This document shows, piece after piece, positions 1 through 4,550 of a stretch of 8,116 nt of DNA. The notes under the pieces are model-generated. The model was given only the letters and a program-made list of their open reading frames with translations, searched no databases and was not told the origin of the DNA. Numbering within the stretch: position 1 is the first letter of the stretch; the number at the start of each line of letters is the position of its first letter. The DNA is from an uncultured Clostridia bacterium (GTDB lineage: Bacteria > Bacillota_A > Clostridia > Oscillospirales > Oscillospiraceae): positions 1-8,116 of the forward strand of contig CAMJQX010000064.1 in the NCBI GenBank assembly GCA_946408145.1, read 5' to 3'. Both the position numbers and the translations under genes were made by a program.

Positions 1-15
1 AATGCGATCGTTCAT
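1..15 (-). CDS. start of an unidentified gene (5 codons only), coupled to the TetR gene
   Basis: On the minus strand an ATG at 15-13 opens a frame reading M-N-D-R-I to the window edge. It begins one base after the TGA stop of the TetR gene (TGA-G-ATG). A good ribosome binding site, AAAGGAG, lies about nine bases upstream, inside the last codons of the TetR gene. The tight spacing and the clear ribosome binding site argue for a real, translationally coupled downstream gene in the same operon. Five codons are too few to name a product. By context (TetR plus efflux pump) a second transporter or an enzyme is possible, but that is only a guess. Confidence 0.55.
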
Positions 16-16
16 C

Positions 17-562
17 TCACTTTTCTCCTTTCCCATAGGTTGAGCTCAGCATGGCGCGCAGGATACCGGCGATCTCTTCCGGGCTCTCCCGGCGGCCGCC
101 GTCCAGCCACAGCTTCAGAACGGTCATCACGCCCGCCTTGACAAACTGATAGTAGTACAGCATCCGGCGCTCGTCCCTTACGCCCGCTCGCAGAAACACG
201 GGCTTGAGATGGCTCTCCCAATAGCTCTGGAAGCCCGCCTCCATCGAACCGTTCAGGTGCTTTTGCAGATAGATCCGATAAAAGCTGCCGTAGCCGCCGA
301 CGTAGCGCACCAGGCGCTCGAGCGCCTCGCCTTCTGCGTCGGAGACAAGCGCTTCCGCCAGCCCCTTCTGGATCTCCGTCTCGGTCTTTTCCATCAGATC
401 GAATACGTCCAGATAGTGCCGGTAAAAGGTGGAGCGGTTGATCCCCGCGCCCGCGCAGATCTCGCCGACCGTGGGCTCCTTCCCCTGCTCGAGGGAAGCG
501 AGGAGTACCTCCCGGATACGGCGGTCAGTGTCCTGACGAAGAGAATTGTTGGCGGTATTCAT
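17..562 (-). CDS. TetR/AcrR-family transcriptional regulator
   Basis: A 181-residue protein with the usual TetR layout. The N-terminal helix-turn-helix spans about residues 12-55: the stretch T31-V-G-E-I then A-G-I-N-R-S-T-F-Y-R-H-Y is the family's recognition-helix signature. A helical ligand-binding and dimerisation domain follows. Length is normal for the short Firmicute TetR proteins. I chose the ATG at 562 because GGAGGG sits seven bases upstream and the HTH begins soon after. The same frame stays open for 50 more codons upstream, but that part is the palindromic element and is not conserved TetR sequence. The gene follows a MATE efflux gene on the same strand, so it probably represses that pump and its own expression. 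The inverted repeat at 2136-2177 is a candidate operator. The inducing ligand cannot be read from the sequence. Confidence 0.9.
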   Translation of the reverse strand: MNTANNSLRQDTDRRIREVLLASLEQGKEPTVGEICAGAGINRSTFYRHYLDVFDLMEKTETEIQKGLAEALVSDAEGEALERLVRYVGGYGSFYRIYLQKHLNGSMEAGFQSYWESHLKPVFLRAGVRDERRMLYYYQFVKAGVMTVLKLWLDGGRRESPEEIAGILRAMLSSTYGKGEK

Positions 563-591
563 GCAAGCTCCCTCCTCATGCGGCGGTAGTG

Positions 592-755
592 ATACTAAAA
601 CCTGATAGAAAGCTTTAGAAAGATTTCCGAGGCAGAATTGTGCCAGACGAGGTGGAGACCGCAGAGCATAATGGAGATATATGGTCAAGGGCTCCAACGA
701 AGGTTGGCGCAATTCTGGCCGGAAAGAATCAAAGATTTCTATTGGGTTTTAGTAT
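592..755. repeat. 164-bp imperfect palindrome, MITE-like element
   Basis: The left arm (592-644) and the reverse complement of the right arm (705-755) match at about 42 of 53 positions with small gaps. Both start ATACTAAAACC, then share ATAGAAA, CTTT, TTTCCG, CAGAATTG and GCCA. Weaker pairing (GGTGGAG against GTTGGAG) continues inward to a central loop around 661-682. The element is visibly more AT-rich than the flanking genes. If the ends are taken as CTAAAACC and GGTTTTAG, each is flanked by TA, as expected for a TA target duplication of the IS630/Tc1-mariner type. Because the TA is itself part of the palindrome, this is suggestive only. No ORF inside it looks real. The right arm covers the 3' end and stop codon of the MATE gene. 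Alternatives are a long transcription-terminating hairpin or a structured RNA. Confidence 0.6.
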
Positions 756-2079
756 GTAAGACAAAGATCAGCATGGCCAGCGCCGCCGCGCCGATATCCG
801 TCGCCAGATGCGCGGCCGCGATGCCCGTCAGGCCTAGCAGCCAGTGGAACAGGTACAGCAGCGGGATCAGCAGCAGGCCCTGCCGCAGCAGCGACACGAG
901 GATCGCCGCGCTCGCCTTCTGCGTGGCCTGCAGATAGTTGGTGCTCAAGTACACAAAGCCGAGGAAGGGCGCGCCGGCGATCAGCCAGAGGATCAGGCTC
1001 TCGCCCATCTGCGCGACCTGCGCCTCCTTCAAAAACAGGCCGATGACCCAGCGGCGGAAGCCAAAGCACAGCGCGGCGGAGGCCAGGCCCACCAGCACAG
1101 TCAGCAGCGCGGTCTTGCGCAGCGCCTCCTTCAGACGTTCGAAGTTTCTCGCGCCGTAGGTATAGGCAAGCAGCGGCTGCACGCCCATGCAGATCCCCAT
1201 CTGCACCATGGAGATCAGCATGCTGGACTTGCCCGCCGCGGCCATGGCGGCGATGGCGTCGGTGCCGTGGGTGGACAAAAGCTGATTGGAAAAGGTGGAG
1301 GCAAAGCCGCTGAGCAGGGTGCTGACCGCGTTCGGCACGCCCAGCGCGAGGATGCTGCCCAGCACGGCCGCATCCGCCAGCGCGCGCTTCGGATCCAGCG
1401 AGACCACCGTGGCATGGCGGCGGATGTAGACGAGATAGATCAGAATGGAGACGAGGTTGCCCAGCACCGTGGCGACGGCGGCTCCTGCCACGCCCCAGCG
1501 GAAAACGAGAATGAACAGCGGATCGAGCACGATGTTCGTGACCGTCCCCGCGAGATAGCCGCGCAGGCCTTCCCGTACGCCGCCCTCGGCGCGGATCAGC
1601 GCGGAGACCGTGGTGGAGCTGATCATGAAGACCGTGCCCGGGGCGAGGACACACAGATAGGTCGCCGCGTCGTCCCGCATCTCCGGCTGCGTACCGAGAA
1701 AGCGCAGCAGCGGCGAGGAAAAAGCCAGGAGCAAAACGCTGATGACCGCGCTGAGCACGATGCCGGCATAGAAGCAGAGGCTCGCTGTATTCTTCGCTTT
1801 CTCCGTTTCGCCCGCGCCGAAGGCCACGGAGATCACCGTGCCGGCGCCGACGCCCAGCATGGTCCCCAGGGCCATGATGATGGAAAAGACAGGGCTCACG
1901 ATGGAAATGGCGGCCACCTTCGCCGTGTCGCCGAGCTGGGCGATGAAAAAGGTGTCGGCCAGATTGTAGAAGATCATGACCAGGATCGAGAGCAGCGAGG
2001 GGATTGCCAGCGAAGCGATCGATTTCCACACAGGAAGATCCCGGAACAGCTGTTCGTTTTTCGCGCCTTTGCCGTCCAC
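739..2079 (-). CDS. MATE-family multidrug/cation efflux transporter
   Basis: A 446-residue polytopic membrane protein with about twelve hydrophobic segments in two MatE halves, the normal size for the NorM/DinF/MepA superfamily. The first helix carries the classic family pattern (S-L-A-I-P-S-L-L then Y-N-L-A-D-T-F-F-I), followed by the G-x-G-A-G-T-V-I-S-x-x-F-G-A-G segment. It should export drugs or other cationic compounds using a Na+ or H+ gradient; the substrate is not readable. The start is the GTG at 2079: AAAGGAGG lies six to seven bases upstream and the N-terminus is of normal length. The last residues H-T-K-T-Q and the TAG stop are encoded by the right arm of the palindromic element at 592-755, so the original C-terminus was probably slightly different. 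A promoter lies at 2110-2138. A TetR-type regulator follows on the same strand and is the likely controller. Confidence 0.93.
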   Translation of the reverse strand: MDGKGAKNEQLFRDLPVWKSIASLAIPSLLSILVMIFYNLADTFFIAQLGDTAKVAAISIVSPVFSIIMALGTMLGVGAGTVISVAFGAGETEKAKNTASLCFYAGIVLSAVISVLLLAFSSPLLRFLGTQPEMRDDAATYLCVLAPGTVFMISSTTVSALIRAEGGVREGLRGYLAGTVTNIVLDPLFILVFRWGVAGAAVATVLGNLVSILIYLVYIRRHATVVSLDPKRALADAAVLGSILALGVPNAVSTLLSGFASTFSNQLLSTHGTDAIAAMAAAGKSSMLISMVQMGICMGVQPLLAYTYGARNFERLKEALRKTALLTVLVGLASAALCFGFRRWVIGLFLKEAQVAQMGESLILWLIAGAPFLGFVYLSTNYLQATQKASAAILVSLLRQGLLLIPLLYLFHWLLGLTGIAAAHLATDIGAAALAMLIFVLHTKTQ

Positions 2080-2109
2080 GCTTCACCCTCCTTTCCTGAT
2101 CTTGTTCTT

Positions 2110-2138
2110 ATTCTATTTGCCGCAAAGAAGAAAAGCAA
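2110..2138 (-). promoter_or_regulatory. predicted sigma-A promoter of the MATE gene
   Basis: On the minus strand, TTGCTT (2138-2133) is separated by 17 bases from TAGAAT (2115-2110). The -10 box matches consensus at five of six positions and the -35 box at three. The start codon lies about 31 bases beyond the -10. This is the only good promoter I see upstream of the gene, and the inverted repeat at 2136-2177 overlaps its -35 box. Confidence 0.6.
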
Positions 2139-2177
2139 GCATCAATATTGCAATTTTTGTTGCATTATTGATGCTTG
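2136..2177. promoter_or_regulatory. 18-bp inverted repeat, candidate operator of the MATE-tetR unit
   Basis: The left arm CAAGCATCAATATTGCAA (2136-2153) and the right arm TTGCATTATTGATGCTTG (2160-2177) are reverse complements at 17 of 18 positions, around a six-base spacer TTTTTG. The repeat is AT-rich in a GC-rich region and overlaps the -35 box of the MATE promoter by three bases. Binding there would block transcription. TetR proteins bind palindromes of this kind, and a TetR gene is in the same unit, so it is the natural candidate ligand; this is inference. On the minus strand the repeat is followed by a pyrimidine-rich run, so a weak terminator for older upstream transcription is the alternative. 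Confidence 0.55.
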
Positions 2178-2199
2178 TCTATGGCTTGCGGCAGGTAGT

Positions 2200-2294
2200 T
2201 TACTCTTCTTCCGTGTCCAAAAGGGCGATCGCGATATCGTTCACATTCGTGCCCGTCGGGCCGGTGACGATCAGGCCGTCGATGGCCTCCGTTT
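2200..2294 (-). pseudogene. C-terminal remnant of a MOFRL-type glycerate kinase
   Basis: The minus-strand frame ending at TAA 2202-2200 encodes about 27 recognisable residues: I-D-G-L-I-V then T-G-P-T-G-T-N-V-N-D, then I-A-I-A-L-L and an acidic tail. T-G-P-T-G-T-N-V-N-D is the highly conserved C-terminal signature of the MOFRL domain of type-2 glycerate kinases (TtuD/GckA-like), which phosphorylate glycerate with ATP and are normally above 400 residues long. Upstream of about 2294 the frame stays open for a while but no longer resembles the family, and it contains a 9-bp tandem duplication. More than 90% of the gene is therefore missing. It has no plausible start site and is best treated as a non-functional remnant. 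Confidence 0.7.
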
Positions 2295-2312
2295 CTCGCA
2301 TCCCTCGCATCC
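2295..2312. repeat. 9-bp tandem duplication at the edge of the glycerate kinase remnant
   Basis: CTCGCATCC occurs twice in direct succession (2295-2303 and 2304-2312). It sits exactly where similarity to glycerate kinase ends. Tandem copies of this size can be left when a mobile element excises imperfectly, or can arise by slippage during deletion; the sequence alone does not decide. Confidence 0.6.
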
Positions 2313-2317
2313 TCATG

Positions 2318-2366
2318 AGCGGATCGGAACTGCACTTTTTTTCGTGCGGTTCCGGTCCGCTTTTTT
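2318..2366 (+). terminator. orphan intrinsic terminator-like hairpin, plus strand
   Basis: The arm AGCGGATCGGAACTGCAC (2318-2335), an eight-base loop of seven T and a C, and the arm GTGCGGTTCCGGTCCGCT (2344-2361) form an 18-pair stem followed by a run of T to 2366. The only two non-Watson-Crick pairs are U-G wobbles when read as plus-strand RNA; on the minus strand they would be A-C mismatches. The T run is also on the plus-strand side. The hairpin therefore serves plus-strand transcription, yet no plus-strand gene lies upstream. It may have belonged to a lost gene. Confidence 0.65.
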
Positions 2367-2527
2367 CATTTTCGGGAGCGACTGCAAAAGCATGATTGCG
2401 TTTTTGCAGCACGCGGGCGAAAAAAGCACGCGCGAAATGAAATGCAGCACGCGCTTCCGGCGGGACATGAGGTATATAAATCCCCCGTCCCCCGCGTCCC
2501 GCCGCAGCGAAGGCGCTGGTATTCATG

Positions 2528-2566
2528 AAAACGCCTCTGGATCAGCAATGGTCCAGAGGCGTTTTT
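2528..2566. terminator. strong stem-loop terminator downstream of the LacI remnant
   Basis: AAAACGCCTCTGGA (2528-2541) and TCCAGAGGCGTTTT (2552-2565) form a perfect 14-bp stem around a ten-base loop. The flanking A and T runs make it able to act in both directions, with five U on the plus side and four on the minus side. It is placed to end minus-strand transcription of the LacI-type reading frame (stop at 2628). Confidence 0.8.
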
Positions 2567-2627
2567 GCGGTTTTCCGTCCATCAGCACATATGGCCGCGG
2601 CTGTCCCGCGGCAGGAGGATCCCGGGC

Positions 2628-3480
2628 TTATGTGCTCTCTCGTTCCACAAGGGTTGTGGCAAAATTGATGTGCCTGCGGGCGGGCTTATGCTTTGGATCG
2701 GCCTCGATCTCATCAATCACCAGCTTGGCGACGGCTTCGCCCATTTGAAAGGCGGGCATTTCCATGGAGGTCATGGTCGTCTCCAGCATGCGTCCCACCC
2801 GGTGCCCGGTGAGGCTCATGATCTTGATCTGTTCCGGGATCTGCAGGCCGCGCTCAGCGGCCGCCCGGATCGCGCCGAGGCCCTGCACGTCCACGGCGGC
2901 GATGATAGCGTCGAGGTCCGGGTTTTCATCCAAAAGCTGCCTGGCGCTCTCATACCCATAGCCGAAGCTGTTGACGATGCGGTCGCTGCTCCCAGTGATC
3001 TCCTCCAACCCCAGCTCAGCAACCGCCTTCCGGTAGCCCTCGTAGCGGCCCTTGTAGGGAGCCAGATGCTGCGCCCCGGCGATCAGCCCGATCACGCGGC
3101 AGCCCTTCTTATACAGATAATGTACCGCCTCCCGGCCGCTCGCCTCGTAATCCGCCACGACGCTGCTCAGCTCCAGCTCCTGCCGGCGCACCAGCTGCAC
3201 CACGGGGACACCGCTGGCCTGAATATCGCGGAGGATGCGGCCGTTGCGCCCGGTGGCCGCGATGATCACGCCGTCCGTGCCGCCGTCGCGCAGCCGATTG
3301 AGGCGGTCCCGTTCGATTTTGGGATCATCCTCCGTTACGCAGACGGTGGTCATGTACCCACGCTTTTGCGCCTCCTCCTCGATGCCCTGCAGGATCTCGG
3401 AAAAGATCGTCAGATGCAGGCGCGGCACAACGACGCCGATCACGTGCCCGCGGCCCCGCCGCAGCGCCCGCGCCATCGCC
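2628..3480 (-). pseudogene. LacI-family regulator lacking its DNA-binding domain
   Basis: About 283 residues match the effector-binding half of LacI/PurR/CcpA-type repressors. They begin at the hinge (A-R-A-L-R-R-G-R-G then I-G-V-V-V-P) and continue through a periplasmic-binding-protein fold with the typical segments D-G-V-I-I-A-A, G-x-x-x-V-x-L-I-A-G, D-A-I-I-A-A-V-D-V-Q and M-x-M-P-A-F-Q-M-G. The N-terminal helix-turn-helix of about 50-55 residues is absent. Upstream of the hinge the sequence turns directly into an Nramp-like gene on the other strand. The ATG codons at the 5' end (from 3488) have no properly spaced ribosome binding site. A normal family member has about 330-350 residues. 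The ligand is probably a sugar or sugar acid, but it cannot be named. The reading frame itself has no frameshift, so the truncation is either recent or an assembly join. It cannot act as a repressor in this form. Confidence 0.8.
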
Positions 3481-3735
3481 ATGGCCATCTGCTACAGCTT
3501 CAACGGCTCCCCGACGCAGCTGATCCTGATCGCCAACATCGCGACCTCCATCGCCACCCCGATCGGCGGCCTGTTCGTGCTGCTGCTGTTCTGGCGCAAG
3601 GATGTGAACGAGGGCTACAAGGCGCCCACCGCCCTGCGTATCTGCATGACCATCAGCTACATCTTCGTGCTGATCATGACGGTCTCCGCGTTCCAGAAGA
3701 CCATCATCCCCGGCATCATGAAGCTGTTCGCGTAG
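3475..3735 (+). pseudogene. C-terminal fragment of an Nramp-like divalent metal transporter
   Basis: The plus-strand frame from about 3475 to TAG 3733-3735 encodes some 86 residues with two hydrophobic segments separated by a charged loop (W-R-K-D-V-N-E-G-Y-K-A-P). The stretch F-N-G-S-P-T-Q-L-I followed by a long helix resembles transmembrane helices 10 and 11 of Nramp/MntH transporters, which import Mn2+ or Fe2+ with protons and have about 400 residues or more. Upstream of 3475 the same frame reads antisense to the LacI fragment and is not transporter-like, so the first 75-80% of the gene is missing. A perfect terminator follows. Family assignment rests on a short segment and is moderate; another multi-helix transporter is possible. 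Confidence 0.55.
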
Positions 3736-3769
3736 CCATCACGATCATCCTGTTCTGCTTACAAATCCG

Positions 3770-3804
3770 AAACGGCATCCGATCGAAGGATCGGATGCCG
3801 TTTT
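3770..3804. terminator. bidirectional intrinsic terminator
   Basis: AAACGGCATCCGATC (3770-3784) pairs perfectly with GATCGGATGCCGTTT (3789-3803) around a GAAG tetraloop, followed by T. It lies between the plus-strand transporter fragment (stop 3735) and the minus-strand DivIVA-like gene (stop 3829), so it can end transcription arriving from both sides. Confidence 0.9.
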
Positions 3805-3828
3805 ATTACTATTCAGGCGGCGGGGCCT

Positions 3829-4413
3829 TCAGTCGTCTTCGTCCTCGTCATCGTCGTCTTCATTCAGGCCCATCGTGCTGCCCGCGTTGATCTCGAAGAG
3901 CTCCTGCGCGATCGCGCCGACCTTCGCCTGCAGATCCCCCGGCGCTTCCTCCGCTTCCTCCGCCGAAGGCTCCTCGCCGCGCTCGGCGTAGAGGCCGCAG
4001 AGGTAGTCCTGCCACTCGGCGTTGATCGTCTCGATGGCTTCCTCATGCTGGGCCTTCATCGTGCTGAACAGCTTCTCGACGCGCTGCACGGCCTCGTCCT
4101 GCTGGCGCTGGGTCTCCGCCGTGATCTCCTCCGCGCGCCGCCTCGCCTCGGCGACGATCTCCTCCGCGCGCTCGTTGGCCTTCTCCACGAGGCCGCGGTA
4201 CACGCCCTGCGCGGACAGCACCGCGTCCCCCAGCTCGACCCGGCGGTCGGCGAGGGCGGAGAGCGCCTGCCGCATGCGCTCGTTCTCGGCGTTGAGCTCC
4301 TTCGCCTGCCGGCGGATGTCGTCAAAGACGGCCTCCACCTTCTTGGCGTTGTAGTATTTCTTTTTCACCACTTCGATCTTGATGTTTTCGAAGTATTCCT
4401 TGTCCAGCGCCAT
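3829..4413 (-). CDS. DivIVA-like coiled-coil protein with acidic tail
   Basis: A 194-residue cytoplasmic protein. Residues 1-35 (L-D-K-E-Y-F-E-N-I, then K-K-K-Y-Y-N-A-K-K-V-E-A-V-F-D-D-I) resemble the N-terminal region of DivIVA-type proteins found in Clostridia. DivIVA recognises curved membrane and organises division or cell poles in Firmicutes; for this divergent branch the exact job is unknown. A long coiled coil rich in E, A, R and Q covers about residues 30-135. The protein ends in a run of eleven mostly Asp/Glu residues (184-194), which is unusual for canonical DivIVA. The ATG at 4413 has AGGTGAT five bases upstream and a strong promoter further up. It is transcribed divergently from the ROK-like gene, and its 3' end faces the bidirectional terminator at 3770-3804. 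Intact. Confidence 0.78.
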   Translation of the reverse strand: MALDKEYFENIKIEVVKKKYYNAKKVEAVFDDIRRQAKELNAENERMRQALSALADRRVELGDAVLSAQGVYRGLVEKANERAEEIVAEARRRAEEITAETQRQQDEAVQRVEKLFSTMKAQHEEAIETINAEWQDYLCGLYAERGEEPSAEEAEEAPGDLQAKVGAIAQELFEINAGSTMGLNEDDDDEDEDD

Positions 4414-4445
4414 TTCGGATCACCTGCGATTCTTTGTTTTTCTTG

Positions 4446-4474
4446 ATTATAGCAGATACCCCGCCGTGACGCAA
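4446..4474 (-). promoter_or_regulatory. predicted sigma-A promoter of the DivIVA-like gene
   Basis: On the minus strand, TTGCGT (4474-4469) is followed after 17 bases by a perfect TATAAT (4451-4446). TGC directly before the -10 box gives the extended -10 motif TGCTATAAT. Transcription would begin near 4439, about 25 bases before the ATG. This is the strongest promoter in the window and suggests steady housekeeping expression. Confidence 0.85.
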
Positions 4475-4492
4475 CGCTTTTTCACCGCGCGC

Positions 4493-4521
4493 TTGTGCTG
4501 CGGGCAGGAACGTGGTACGAT
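4493..4521 (+). promoter_or_regulatory. predicted sigma-A promoter of the ROK-like gene
   Basis: TTGTGC (4493-4498) and TACGAT (4516-4521) are spaced by 17 bases, with TGG just before the -10 box giving an extended -10. The boxes match consensus at three and four positions, so it is weaker than the divergent DivIVA-like promoter 19 bases away. The start codon follows about 30 bases downstream. Confidence 0.55.
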
Positions 4522-4550
4522 GGAGAAAACGGACACACGGAGGCCTTCTC

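Larger units (their letters stand above)
2313..2627. other. gene-free, hairpin-rich stretch
   Basis: No convincing coding region is present here on either strand. Open frames crossing it have no ribosome binding site and low-complexity translations. It contains four successive hairpins: 2318-2361, 2383-2408 (TGCAAAA pairing with TTTTGCA, with an inner GCA/TGC), 2458-2504 (CGGCGGGAC pairing with GTCCCGCCG around a 29-base loop) and the terminator 2528-2566. The motif AGCACGCG also occurs three times (2408-2415, 2425-2432, 2446-2453), twice within the longer repeat TGCAGCACGCG. It may be debris of lost genes and their terminators, or a structured plus-strand RNA; I see no strong promoter for the latter. 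Confidence 0.5.

Noticed and set aside
660..700. A tetR promoter inside the palindrome (TTGACC or TTGGAG with CATTAT on the minus strand)
   Set aside because: Spacing or box matches are poor; tetR can be transcribed from the MATE promoter. Not strong enough to list.
563..712. Extension of the TetR protein by 50 residues at its N-terminus
   Set aside because: The extra part is encoded by the palindromic element and is not TetR-like; the ATG at 562 has an ideal ribosome binding site.
2203..2526. A complete 108-residue minus-strand protein ending in the glycerate kinase tail
   Set aside because: Only the last ~30 residues resemble a protein family. The upstream part crosses two hairpins and has no ribosome binding site.
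844..2748. A 634-codon open frame on the plus strand
   Set aside because: It is antisense to the MATE gene, has Arg/Gln/His-rich low-quality translation and no ribosome binding site. High GC at wobble positions of the real gene keeps the shadow frame open.
2565..3890. A 441-codon plus-strand open frame across the LacI region
   Set aside because: Antisense shadow of the LacI-type frame. Its His/Asp/Arg-rich translation resembles no protein family, and it even runs through a terminator.
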